Assembly (NCBI GenBank): GCA_022266195.1
Contig: WHVY01000003.1
Coordinates: forward strand, 5,270,001 to 5,334,000
DNA length: 64,000 bases
Direction of reading: 5' to 3'
Source of the DNA: Tetranychus cinnabarinus
Lineage: Eukaryota; Arthropoda; Arachnida; Trombidiformes; Tetranychidae
Within the stretch, counting starts at the first letter, position 1, and each line of letters opens with the position of its first letter. The notes beneath the pieces were generated by a model. The model had not been told where the DNA came from. It did not search any database and saw only the letters and a list, made by a program, of their open reading frames with translations. Below, in pieces: positions 40,514-52,429 of the stretch. Made by a program: the position numbers and the translations under genes.

Positions 40514-41426
40514 TCATTCTGTTTGGTAAGTTGACAATAAAGCTGCATCGACTGGTTCCATACAAGATGGGCAAGTAAATGATCGCATCAGCCAATCATC
40601 TATACACTTTGAATGGTAAATATGCATACAAGGAAGAAATCGTATCGAATCATTGATCACAAACTCGCACATACATATTGCACACCTATAAAAAAGAGAA
40701 AAGAAGCAATTAATAAAGCTACATATTATTATACAAATATTTGATAAAAAAATATCGATTGATGGACAAGGTTATGAGGCAATTTAGTCTTGATTGTACT
40801 ATAATTGATTAGTGAGATGATAATTGACAAGTATTACAGTCAAATCAATGAATGGGAAAATCGACTTTTTGTTACCGTAGAGAAAGAAACAAATACTTGA
40901 TTTAGATAGACATAATTATTGTTATAAAGTGGCTTCTAATCAAAATCACTAATCTAATTAAAGAGTACATTGGTGAGGTAAAGAGCAAAAAGATTAATGG
41001 CGGATTAGCTCAAGGCCTGAGAAAATGTGAATTGGAACATAACAATAGATGTAAGATAGAAAAGGACACTTACTCTCGATTCTTTTTACTTCCATCATAA
41101 AGTCCTGTAGGTAAATGTTGAATTAAGCCTATCCGTTGAGCAATTTTAATCTGCTCTTCTTCGGATAATTTAGATACAGGTCGACTAACATCTGGTGATG
41201 GATAGAAAACAGGTAAAGACATAGATTGTGAATGGGCATGTTGATTGTGGATGGTTGATAGATGGCTACTTGGTGTCAATTGGTGATGAACTTGCATTGT
41301 TTCTTGATATGATGGTGGTGGTCCTAATTGTTCAGATGCGTTTGACTCTAAACGTCCAGACCCAGAAGCTTCCCGTAATAAAGCAAGATCATCTATGGAT
41401 GATGATGATTTAAGGCAATTGCCCAT
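40514..41426 (-). CDS. RNF11: RING finger protein 11 (E3 ubiquitin ligase)
   Basis: RING-H2 E3 ligase adaptor that works with NEDD4-family ligases through its PPxY motif and acts in endosomal/TGF-beta and NF-kB signalling (family knowledge). Exon 1 (41074-41426) and exon 2 (40514-40685) join across a 388-bp intron to give 174 residues; human RNF11 has 154. Residues 1-5 (MGNCL) give a myristoylation/palmitoylation signal. The PPSYQE motif sits near residue 38. SEEEQIKIAQRIGLIQHLP precedes the RING, as in vertebrates. Exon 2 encodes the RING: CAICMCEF, then FLPCMHIYHSKCIDDWL and FTCPSCMEPVDAALLS, with all zinc ligands present. The extra length is a Ser/His/Gln-rich linker after the PPxY motif. 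Confidence 0.95.
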
Positions 41427-42826
41427 GTTGGAATATCACATAAAAAAATCAGCAGTCTTTTAGTACCAATAACACCAGTGATTATGCAGAAATGGTTATT
41501 AAGATACTGATTGGCTGGATAAGAGATTCAATTGTGTTGTTGTACAGTCAACCTCACACGGATAAATAGAGATTGGTTTATCAGATGGACACAGGGAGAT
41601 CGTAAAAACTGGTAAATGAAAATAAACCTAAGAAAATAAAAAAGCTTCTGAATAATGAAGAATATAGCAAAAAAGAGTTTGTTTCAAACAAAGAAAGAGC
41701 CTGCAGATTTGTTTATAATAACAAGAAACAGGATAAAGCGATAGAAAAAGAGAAAGAGAGAAAGAGAGAGGGAACCCAAAACCAAAATATATTCAGGTCA
41801 ACAACATTAACTAATCAACCAAATCAGATGAAGACAGCTTGTTAATTAAACACGAAATAAAAGACCAATACAAGATGAAGGGATTTTACCATGGAACCAT
41901 ACCAATTACCATCAACAATCACAACTACAAGATATTTTTTAATAAACAATTCAAGTCTAAATAAATCTTTGTTAGCAAAGAAAAAAACAAAACAAAAACT
42001 GCATTTGCGCAAAGCTTGCGTTTTTTGTTGTGCTAAAACATCCTTTAAACTGCTACAGTATAATCAAAGTCTAACAGTCTTCCAACCAATTAATCTCGTT
42101 AATTATTTCCAACCTGATTCGTATTATCTATACCCGTCATAATTATTTTAACAAAAATATCCACTAATATCCAAAAAATGAGGGATGGAAATTAAACCTC
42201 AAACCAACAGTTTTTTCAAGGTCCAGCTGTGACTTCAGCAATGGAAAATTGCTAAACGATTTTCCTCATTTATCGAATGGTTTGAAGTATCCGAAAGCGC
42301 CTATTTATCCGAAATTTTCAGACATTCAGTCTTAAACACTATTAATCGGAAAAAGGTGTAAATTTAGTATTTCAAGAAGAAATTCAATTTTTTATTACCA
42401 TTTGACATTTAACTTTATTTCGTTGTGATCAAATTTGATAGTTGTAAATTGACAATCAAAAGTGAGAATTATTGTTATTGCTCAGTAATTTAGTATTTTT
42501 ATTGAGCAGTGAAATGGAATGGCTAGCAAAAGGCTATGTGAGTTGTGTGAGTTGACATGATTTGGATGAGGAATGATTTGAAATACTGTTGAATCAAATT
42601 GAATGTTACATGATTGGACGGAAATTGTTTCAGATCATTCTTCAATAATAGAATAATAAGTTTGGGTTTGAAAAGTTGTTCGGAATTACAGAGGAACTGT
42701 TAATTCTGAAATCCTATTCGACAATAACATAATGAGGAATGTCAAATTGAATGTTTCATGATTGGACGGAAATTGTTTCAGATCATTCGTCAATGATAAA
42801 TGCAAAAAATAACATGCAAAGTGAAA
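41427..42826. other. Intergenic: RNF11 5' flank and lachesin-like 3' flank
   Basis: Contains the RNF11 5' UTR/promoter and a purine-rich GA stretch near 41745-41775. A local direct repeat occurs close to the Ig gene: 42600-42640 and 42751-42791 both read ATGATTGGACGGAAATTGTT with the same following bases (TCAGATCATTC). The last part (from about 42660) is shared with 56371-56540 downstream of the broken second copy. Confidence 0.5.
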
Positions 42827-43939
42827 TTATGCAAAAGTACAAAATAAATTGGCAAAAATTAAGATGATAATATTATAAATTAAGGCACTTGGTTGAAATT
42901 TAAGGATTGAAGAGTCACTTCCATAAGCTTGGTATTGAGATGAACAATCGGGTGGACAGATAACGTTCTGTGTTTCCTCTAATTCAATGATTCCTTTGCT
43001 CGTTCCAAGTTTATTAGAAGCTTGACAATAATAACGATCATAATTCCTCTTTTCAATGTTTTGAACTCGCAAAATAGTTGTGAATTCAAATTCATTGTTT
43101 GTTTGAAAAATTGATATGTTATAATTTCTGTTGTTTGAAAGTGCTTCTTGGTAATTGTCGCCTTCTTTGTACCAAGAAATTGATGCCAATGGGAAGGCTC
43201 GAACTTTACAAACAAGCAATTGATTATGCTTCAGAGCTTGACTGACTCTTTCTTTTGGTACAGTAATGAGCGGAGGAAATTCAACTTCAATTGATATGGC
43301 TCTACGATCACCTCGAGCAACACCATTGTCAGCAATGCAGTAATAAGTTCCTTGATGATTGATCGTGATGTTGGTTAAAGTCAATTCAGATCCAATAAAA
43401 TGGGCTCCATAACCTGTTAACTCTTTATTACCATCACGACGCCATGAGATTCTAGGTTTAGGATGACCATCAGCGGAACACTTTAGTTTTACAACAGGAG
43501 TACCAACAGATGTAATTACATGTCGAGTGCTATCATCGCTGATGACTGGAGGAATACGAACAGTCAGGTTAACTGATGCTTTCGCGATGGGAACCGACGA
43601 TGAACTTGTTATTTGACACATATATTCGCCATTATCTACTTCTCTAACATCTCTGATTTTCAATTTGAAGCGATCTTTTTCAACACTAATTCCAATACGA
43701 TTATCTGGAAACTGTATGGTAGATCCAGATGAAAGGATTGAAGGTGGGTTATCCAATTTAATCCATTGAACAGCATAGCCGCTAGTAAAAACTGTGTCAC
43801 AAATAAGTTCAACTGTTTCACCTAAATCGACAATTTTTTCTTTACTAATAAATGATATTGTTGGCTCTTGTTGGCACAAAATTGTAGATAACCAGAGATG
43901 AAAAGTGACAGTTAGTAACCAAACGAAGCAAATCTTCAT
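42827..43939 (-). CDS. Lachesin-like GPI-anchored Ig-superfamily cell adhesion protein
   Basis: Secreted, membrane-tethered adhesion molecule of the lachesin/IgLON type, which works in neurite adhesion and septate-junction integrity in arthropods (family knowledge). 370 residues in one uninterrupted exon. Signal peptide at 1-22 (WLLTVTFHLWLSTILC). Ig1 at about 26-128 (cysteines in ELICDTVF and GEYMCQIT, tryptophan in AVQWIKLD). Ig2 at about 131-219 (LKCSADGHPKPRISWRRDG, GTYYCIADNG). Ig3 at about 222-322 (LLVCKVRAFPLASISWYKEG, RYYCQASNKLG). A CPPDC cluster and a hydrophobic tail (NIIILIFANLFCTFA) suggest GPI anchoring. No intron is present although lachesin genes usually have several, so it may descend from a retrocopy. 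Two broken relatives lie at 56371-59005 and about 60740-60960. Confidence 0.9.
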   Translation of the reverse strand: MKICFVWLLTVTFHLWLSTILCQQEPTISFISKEKIVDLGETVELICDTVFTSGYAVQWIKLDNPPSILSSGSTIQFPDNRIGISVEKDRFKLKIRDVREVDNGEYMCQITSSSSVPIAKASVNLTVRIPPVISDDSTRHVITSVGTPVVKLKCSADGHPKPRISWRRDGNKELTGYGAHFIGSELTLTNITINHQGTYYCIADNGVARGDRRAISIEVEFPPLITVPKERVSQALKHNQLLVCKVRAFPLASISWYKEGDNYQEALSNNRNYNISIFQTNNEFEFTTILRVQNIEKRNYDRYYCQASNKLGTSKGIIELEETQNVICPPDCSSQYQAYGSDSSILKFQPSALIYNIIILIFANLFCTFA

Positions 43940-45536
43940 AATGAAATTAACTACAACATAGATCTTGGAACAAGAAGAAAATTAAACTTAAAAAACACAC
44001 TCAGAATTTTAAGGTATTTTAACCATTGGATTAAATTTAAAGCACTTTAACATAAATGATTGAAATTGGCGATTAAACTTTGGAAAGTAATTTTCGTTTG
44101 GCAATAAAATCAAATTTACAATATAAATCTATTGACAGCTGCTGGGTGTTGGTTTGTTTGTAAGCTAAAAATCACAAATGGGATTGAGTCTTGGAATGGA
44201 TACATATCTATTAAATGAAAATGTTACACTGTAACTACAGTAACAGTTACATCAATGAAAACCGGTTAAAGTATTTACCGTCTTGGGTATCAATGTCCTA
44301 AATCCAGTAAAGCAAACAAGAAATTCACAAAATAAAGTTCGACTTCATTGGTACTCATTGTTAGAGAACGACTCTGAAAAAATCTCTGACTTTCAACTCA
44401 ACCCTAACTACTTGTGTAATGCTAGTCAAATTCAATATGACGCTAGGAAAGAGCACTAAAGTTGCTGGCAAAGAGACCTTATAACGTTAAAGCTGATAAA
44501 AGGTTGAAGTTCAATATCTTTATCATTTCACCAAAGTGAAAATAAGAAAAGAAATAAACAAAATAAAGTTCGACTTTATTGGTACTCGTTGAGAACGACT
44601 CTCAAAAAAATCTCTGACTTTTAACTTAACCCTAACTACTTTTGTAGTTTAATGCTAGTCAAATTCAATATATTTTGACGCTAGGAAAGAGCACTAAGTT
44701 GCTGGCAAAGAGACCTTATAACGTTAAAGCTGATAAAAGGTTGAAGTTCAATATCTTTATCATTTCACCAAAGAATGCATTCAGCTTTTGAATATCAATT
44801 TAATTTAGACTATTATGAAATTTAATTTATCCAATTTAGACAGTTTATCCGATCGCTCAAAATAAAAAGTAAATAAATAATCACTTGGAATGGCTTTCCG
44901 TTTAAATCAAAATTGTGTTAATTCATTTACATTGTAGTTAAATCTTCATAAAGTTAGATGGTTCTATCCGAGATGTTAGAGGAGTTTTTGGTGAATAAGA
45001 ATCAGAACCCAACAGATGCCTAAGTAATGGTTGGAATTGTTACGAGGCCATCTTCATGAAGTAATGAGTCGTCAATCTAGCAACACGAGGATCTCATAAA
45101 ATCTAGGAAAATTGCAGAAACGTTGGAATCAATCTTTACTTTTCGAGACCAATCATTGTTTAAACGTACAACAATGAATATGTACTTAAAATGCGAATCG
45201 TGGTAAATAATTGAACGATTTTGATTGATTTTAATCGATAAACCAAACAAAAACGAGGCAACCCTAAATGATTGTGATTTGTCTTTGATTTATTGCCTCT
45301 TCAAAGCAATTTTAATTGAAATGACCGTGGATCTAATTTTGAATGTTATTTGTTTTCACTATTAACCAGATATCATTGCAATATACCAAACTAGGAAACC
45401 AGAAAAGGGAAACCAGAAAGTGAAAGATACTTGTTCAAAAGAGAGATTTTGGTCAATTCTTTCGTGACTTTGAAATGCTCAGTTCATTCGAAGCTTAATT
45501 TAACTGCTCAGATTCATTTTATTCACTTTTCTTTTT
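43940..45536. repeat. Upstream flank of the lachesin-like gene, duplicated at 59006-60735
   Basis: Almost identical to 59006-60735, in the same orientation, apart from one 363-bp insertion and one tandem expansion. The homology ends abruptly after TTCACTTTTCTTTTTC (45536 / 60735). It covers the 5' UTR and promoter side of the Ig gene. The scattered open frame beginning at 45431 is not conserved. Confidence 0.85.
44320..44773. repeat. Tandem duplication of a ~220-bp unit
   Basis: Unit 1 (44320-44536) and unit 2 (44551-44773) both run from GAAAT..CACAAAATAAAGTTCGACTT-type sequence to TCTTTATCATTTCACCAAAG. The paralogous flank has a single unit (about 59750-59970) that is closer to unit 2. So the expansion occurred in this block, or one unit was lost from the other. 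Confidence 0.85.
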
Positions 45537-45854
45537 CATTCCTTATAAAATTGTCATTCCAATATTTTCATGTCGCCTATCTTATCACCCAATATGAAAC
45601 TGTTAATTTAGATGTTCCTCTTTTAATAAACAATTTGCTTTACATTGCAGATCACAGTCTATTGCCTTATCCATTGACTGAAAGTCCATGTTATTGTTTT
45701 CATCTCCTCCAGGTTACATCAAAATCATATCAAAATGAACCAACAACACTTAATCTAAATTGCATCACTTGGTTGTCTGACAATTACAACAATCATCATC
45801 GTTAATTGAAGCCAGTTAAATTTGATATTAAAGTGTTTCTATTAATTATGAGAA

Positions 45855-47087
45855 ATGGGCGAAAGTCGCAACAATTTCAAAATAACGCTCACAATTAGAA
45901 GCGCCAATGACAATGATATCTACTTTAAGGTAAGTAATTTTCAATTTTTAAATTAACCAGTTAACCAGTTTCCTTAAACAGTTAACTGCTTTTAAATTTT
46001 CAAATATTGCATTTGTTACATCAAGTTGACCATTGATTGTATTTTAAAATCTTGCTTCATGTTGCTTTGTTTACCTTTTTTACATTGTACAGCGAGATGG
46101 GAAACGTTTTGATTGTGAACATACAATTAAATTGCTGGTTGAGGCAAGTTATCATTTTACAATAACAATCAAACCTTCACTGCCATTACAGTAAGTAAAT
46201 CCAATTCAAATTAACTAAATCTTTACATTCATATTTGAATATTTACATCGTTAGATTGGTTATTTATCATAGTGAACAGAAACAGTCTTTAACAGGGAAT
46301 AATGTGGGTATTGAACATTGGGAGTAGTTAACCAGATTTCATATAATGTATGAGTTATTGGTTCAACAATCAGTTGAAATATATGAACCTTTGGGAAGGT
46401 AAAAATGTTATAAATAAATGCAAGAGAGACGGAAATATACATTTAATATCGATTTTTATAGTCAGTTGAAAATAAAATATTGAAATATTCACATAACCTG
46501 AGTATTTGATTCATTATAATGAGATGTAATGTTATGTGCAGCAAACAACAAGAGTAAATGTACATTTGATTAACATAGCAAGGCTAAATCATCCTTAGAT
46601 ATTTAATTAAGGTTATCACGCAGATTAAATGTCACGTAATTACATCTTGCCTGTCCTGAGTAAACCATTAATTTGGTAGCTAATAACGTTCCAAGTGCTA
46701 AATTGTAAATGTCGCTAATGTTTTAAATTAACCTTTATTTCCTATTGTTTTTGCCCTGACTAACAATGAAACAGGAGCGTTAGCGTTTGTGGTATTGGTG
46801 TTTCTGTCACTGATTTATCTCAACAAGAAACTGACGGATCAAAATATACCTTTTCCTGGAGTTCAACCAAGATTAATCCAAGCAAGAAAAAGGATCGAAC
46901 CAATGTTCAGTTACTATTCCAATTCCAAGATGGTCTTACCCTGGTACTGCCACTGCAAGTTAAATTTTATCGTCCCGAAGAGACTGATCATCTGGTCTGG
47001 GGAAGTCCATTAAACCATGTTGAATATAATTGTATGGTTAAACCAGGTCAAACCTATGTTGATATCGTCAAAGAGATATTTAGATGA
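45855..47087 (+). CDS. CNRIP1: CB1 cannabinoid receptor-interacting protein 1 homologue
   Basis: Small cytosolic beta-sandwich (RhoGDI-like fold) protein that in vertebrates binds the C-terminal tail of the CB1 receptor. Three exons, 45855-45929, 46093-46190 and 46775-47087, with GTAAGT donors and AG acceptors give 161 residues (human 164). It starts MGESRNNFKITLTIRSANDN. Family landmarks follow in order: YFK, then RDGKRFDCEHTIKLLVEASY (vertebrate VDGQRF..NRTIKLLTGSSY), TITIKPS, a variable middle, and LPLQVKFYRPEETDHLVWGS followed by PLNHVEYNC (vertebrate WQVKFY...WGSPF..IEYEC). No long single open frame marks this gene because its exons are short. Being present in a protostome without CB1/CB2 receptors implies another, older partner. 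Confidence 0.9.
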
Positions 47088-48425
47088 TCATGATTATCAC
47101 CTCAAGCCACAGTCACAATCAATCGTCAATCAAATGATCGGCTTTCTATTGGATAATCATTAAGCTAAACATCAACAAATCCGTTAAATTCATAATCAAC
47201 TGAATCTAAACATTCTAGTCGTCGATTCCCTTAAACTTATCACTGTTTTTGTCTTCTGGTTTTCATATTCATCACCATCGACCATCATCGCCAATATGAG
47301 CAAAACTGGACAATTTTTCCTATCATTCATCTTAATCAACTAATTGAGCTGTTGAATCTTATTTAAATTACAAAGACCAAAATGAAACTACTACCTCATT
47401 TAACTGATTCACATGGTAATAGTAGTTGATAAACATATTCAAATGCATGATAATCTCAATGTAGCTACAAAGATGGAGAAGAGTGCGTGTTGTGTTATTA
47501 GATTAATTGTTAGAAGGTAATTTGTTGTTTTCCATTTTTCGTTAATTATTGAAGGTTACTTATTGAAATAATGAGCGTTTCCCATGATTAAGTTAAACTG
47601 TTTAAACTAATTATCTTAAGTCACAAGTTAAGTATCAACACATATTGGGTAAATTGTAATGTCTTTTTTTGTAAAACATTACATTCCACTCTTTTTCAAT
47701 TTATTTTTGTTTATTTTGTTAATGTGATTTATTTTGATAATACAATTTTGTTTTGTTAGTCAATCACACATTTAGATTGACACTTTTTATTTATATCAAT
47801 TTACATCGTGATTTAACCTTAATTAACCATTAAAACATCGTTACAATGCTTATGTGTTCATTTTTATTTCATCAAACTCAAGAGCTTCTGTTGTTTCAAC
47901 TTTGATAACATTATTCAGCAACCAAACAAGCTAAACTGACTCTTTATCAAGATATTCACTGGCGACAATTATCTGACCAGCAAAGTAAAATTCTCAACTC
48001 GGTTCGGATTCTAATTCTTATGCAAAATACAATTTCAATTTAATCATAAATACATTGAGAAGCGATGGAAATCAGTAAAGCCGCTATTCAGGATATATTT
48101 AAATAATCTTCAGACTTTAAAATACAATAGTTTATTTGCACATAAGAAACATTTTATAATTGAATGCAACATTGGACGATGAAATTTACCTGATATTGAA
48201 AATATCTTTAAGTAACTTGTTTTAATACATTGCACTTGGGCTTAAAGATTTTACCAGCTAAAATAATTCTCCTTTGGTTAGCATGACACTTGCATATAAT
48301 ATCTATATTTCAGAAATGTACTGCTAAAGTTGACACCATAATTCTGACATATAGATTTGATGATTATACTTGTACAAAAATACACCAGAATTGATTGATC
48401 GGATAAATTGGATTGATTTGCAAGA
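47088..48425. other. Convergent intergenic region between CNRIP1 and ACH gene
   Basis: AT-rich DNA with the 3' UTRs of CNRIP1 (plus) and the CoA-transferase gene (minus). No repeat, hairpin or coding stretch stands out. Confidence 0.4.
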
Positions 48426-50310
48426 TTAATCTTTAGAAGGCATGCATTTAAGGCGCTCGAATGCTGCTTTTTCCAGACTTTCTCGGTGATCAGGATGAGC
48501 AATTTGAATTAATTCGTAGGCACGTTGACGGATGTTTCGTCCAAAAAGACTAGCGATTCCATATTCAGTCACTACATAGTGGACATGAGCTCTTGTTGAG
48601 GTAACTCCAGCTCCATTTTTAAGAAATGGAACGATCTTTGATTCACCTTTATTCGTGGTAGAAGAAAGGCCCAAAATTGGTTTACCTTTGCCATCGTATG
48701 ATAAAGCAGCTCCTCGTAAGAAATCAACTTGTCCTCCAAATCCTGTAGCATTGAAAATATAAAGAATTAATATCTTCTAAACAATTAATATAAATCATTC
48801 ACCAACCTGAATAAATTTTAGCTCCAAGTGTATCAGAAGCAGCTTGTCCAGTAATATCAATCTCGATACACGAGTTTATCGCAGTTACTTTAGGATTGGA
48901 TGCAATTACATGTTGATCATTGGTGTAAGCAGCTTCTTTCATCACTAAAATAAACAAAAAATTATTAAAATCAGCATATATTTTCAAATAAGATATTGGG
49001 AAAAAAACGATAAACTCACCTAGATAAGGATTATTGTTGAAATAATCATAAAATCGAGTTGAACCGAGGAGGAATGTGGTAACTAAAAAACCTTTATCAA
49101 CGTTTTTCAGCCGATTTGTAATGTTACCATTATTGATAAGTTGAATAACTCCATCGGAAAACATCTCAGTATGAATTCCTAAATCTTTGTGGTTATTACA
49201 TAGGGCAAGAACAGCGTCCGGAATACCACCGATGCCCATTTGAAGAGTAGCTCCATCTTCAATCAAGTTTTCAGCAATATATTTACCAATTTTTTTCTCG
49301 ACGTCGGTCAATGGCTTTGGGTTGAGAGCATCTACTTCACTTTCATTTTTAACCAAATAATCAAATTGAGACTCATGAATCACAGAATCACCAAAGGTTC
49401 GGGGCAAACGAGGATTTACCTCACCAATGACTATGTCAGATACTTTGATTGCGTCTCGAGTACTGGTAACCGATGGTCCCGTTGAGTGAAAACCGTGTTC
49501 ATCAGGAGGAGTTACTTGAAGCATGGTAATATTTGGCTTTAAGATACCTCGTTTCCATAACAAATGGGTTTCCGAAAGAAACATTGGTATATAGTCCGCA
49601 CGACCAGCATTGACAGCATCTCTGTCTAATCCGCTGAGAAAAGGAGCTCTAGCCCTGAATATATGGGAATACTCTGGCTTCAAATAATCTGGAATGGTTA
49701 AGGACATCAGATGATAAACCTTGATGTCAGAAAGATTGTTAGCAACACCAACTTCTAGCATAGCTTTGGCTAAAGCTTTCGGGGCACCAGCAACAGCCTG
49801 CATAGCGACCAAATCACCTAATCAAATTGTTAATTAAATTATTCATCATTAATGTATAAATTAATTACCTATACCATACCTATTAGTGAGTTTTATCAGA
49901 TCATAACATTGAGGGATAAAAATCTTGAAACACATCTCGCAAATAATCTGAAGTCCAGTCATAAGTTTCAACATAAACGTCTTTAAGACCATTGTATGAA
50001 AACATCAAAAATTAACTTTAAATAACCTATTACCGATGGCCTGTAGTTGACTGGTTATTTAAATAGTATCTCAAGTGGGACACTGAAAAATGCTCATGAT
50101 TACATTGCTCAATATTTCTTGATCTGATATGGATTATTGATAAATACCTGATTTGAGCACAGACAAGGCTTCTTTGGCATCAACATATTTAGGCTTGCGA
50201 CCAGGAATTGGTTGACTTGGTTCTCCTCTGGAGGAACTCAACTGTCTGAAGCTGAGTAGCCCTTTACCATGGCACTGACTGAACAAGCTGGTGTTCCTAA
50301 TTAAAATCAT
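48426..50310 (-). CDS. Mitochondrial acetyl-CoA hydrolase / CoA-transferase
   Basis: Class I CoA-transferase family enzyme related to 4-hydroxybutyrate CoA-transferase and acetyl-CoA hydrolase. It moves CoA between acyl groups such as acetate and succinate or hydrolyses acetyl-CoA, probably in mitochondria. Four exons: 50148-50310, 49020-49817, 48807-48944 and 48426-48742 (introns 330, 75 and 64 bp) encode 471 residues. The N-terminus is basic, Ser/Leu-rich and without acids (MILIRNTSLFSQ), like a transit peptide. Landmarks are KSGDLVAMQAVAGAPKALA, GIGGIPDAVLALC, the active-site region NSCIEIDITGQAASDTLG with its candidate catalytic glutamate, SGFGGQVDFLRGAALS, VTEYGIASLFGR and IAHPDHRE. The split codons at all three junctions restore conserved words. 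The start rests on the first ATG after an upstream in-phase region and is less certain than the rest. Confidence 0.92.
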
Positions 50311-52429
50311 AATGTCAACAAATAATAACTAACACATGAGGGAAAATGCACAACAGGAAAAACTATTGACTATAGAGAGACACAAAACAAAACACTAGCA
50401 ACAAGTGAGAAGATCAGCTCTCTCTCAGAAGCTATTTTAACATTGTAACTTAATTATCCTTGATAAAATATCATCAATCTGCATCAAGACAGCTGATAAA
50501 GTAGCAATTCGACTTGAAGAGCTTTCAGTTATTAAATCACTTGAATACTTTGAATAAAAGTGAATGAGCTTGAATAGGCCACAAGAATAAGCTCTGAAAA
50601 GTGATTCTGATTTTACTTGAACACGATGATCGCCCGAGAATCAGCCTAATGAGAAAAACTTTTAAACATTAAATTTGCGAGGCCAGCTGTACTTTACTTG
50701 AGTATTAGCAATTTTCTTGGTGGGATAATCTCAGTGCAATCCTTATTATCTTTTTATTATAATAAAATATTGACTGGATTTTCTTGACTTTTTGATATTT
50801 TGCTATCTAAGCAAGTTTTTCTGACCCTGACGATCCATTATTTTGGAACAGAGTTTATCGTTTTTCATCATTTTGATTGATTTTTATCATTCCTTCATTC
50901 CTTTTGGATTTTCTTTTAAACAATTTTGACCAAAATTTAATGGATCCAAAAAATTACGTTGAAAAATGCTCTAATCGACGGTTTTTGAGTTTATATCAGT
51001 TTGAAGTTTAAACTCCGACCTCCTTCTGAACAGTTGAGGCATAAATTTTTCACAGATTCCTTTACCCGAATGACAAAGTTTACATAGCCGTAACCCAACA
51101 ATAAACCATCAACCTGAATAACCAAAAAACCCACAACCTCTATTTTCATGGATTTCTCGGAAATCTGAATCCTGAGATTGGCTTTCCTATTTTTCGTTGC
51201 TTTAAGTTTTTTATCATGCCGTTTAAATTTTTTCATTAAACCCTTTCCACTCAAGTACAATTTTGACAAAAATTGGATATATTGGAATATATAAATTGGA
51301 ATTTATGATTTTGTAGAGACTAAATTCTCTTCATTTTTTCATTCTTTCTTTCATTCAATCTTTATGATATTCAAATTTATTATCAGGCTTGAGGTAATAA
51401 TTTGTTAAGAGAGGACTATGAAAAATTTTAGATTCTGTAGTACACTCTGTAGATTAAATTAGAGTTACATTGTATATGATTAGAAACCAGAAGTAACTAT
51501 GATTTTAATTAATACGATTCTCTGCATTCATATTTATTTCTGTTATCAAAAACTGGTTTTATCGTATTTATCGTAAGTGTGTTTTATCTTATAATAAAAT
51601 ATAACTTAGGAAATCTCATTTCGTCATGGAAAGTTATTTAATTTATGCTCTACCATTTTTCAAATAATCCTAAAAGATTCAATGGTTTTGCAAAATTTCA
51701 ATCAATCACTTGGAATCTCAGGAAATATAGTTCATCTTTGATCGTCTTTTAATCATTTAATACAGATACAAAGTTTTAAAATCTAGTATCCAAGCAAATA
51801 GCAAAGTTAGATACAGTGTCATGTTAGGTTTGGCTCGAGACGTGGAGAGATCAGTGTTCAACCACGAAAAAAATTACAAAGTGGCCTCTTGCGCCTTTCT
51901 TTTCAGTACTGATGACGTAGCTTGAGGGAGTAGCAGCATAGACAAAATCAACCTGATACTTGAGTAATTTACGCTCGATTCGATCACAAAAGTAACACTA
52001 ATTTGTGACTTCATCAAATACCATATTTGTTGACAGCATCTGAGCATGAAATTATCACCTCGGTGTCCAAGAGTAGACTAAGTCATCTATATTAAGGCCT
52101 AAAAAATATTAGCCGTAAAAATAAATGTCCAGAGGATTACCATGTTTTGATTCAAAAAGTCAGCTCGAAGTCCTTGAAACAACTCTTATTGAAAGCAAAT
52201 GGAAGCTGAGATAAGCTGAGTCTTGGAACGCCATAATCTCTGATTATTTCTGGAATAACTCTTTCAAATAAGAAGTCCAATAAAAGCTCAAATGAAAGGT
52301 TTGTCCGGGCAAATGATATTCATCAAGTCTAAGCAAATTGATGTTGGTCTATTTATCATGGCCGAGAGTTCTTATAATTCAGATATCAATCCACGCATTT
52401 TTCAATCTTCTTTCTTTAATAAAGAATCT
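50311..52429. other. Intergenic: ACH promoter side and BTBD7 3' side
   Basis: Contains no convincing gene. Around 51830-52400 the sequence is less AT-biased, and the minus strand shows short protein-like stretches in shifting frames (for example ERVIPEIIRDYGVPRLSLSQ and IDDLVYSWTPR) broken by stops. This looks like a decayed gene or transposon whose family I cannot name. The 92-codon frame at 50991-51269 (minus) shows no family features. Confidence 0.3.
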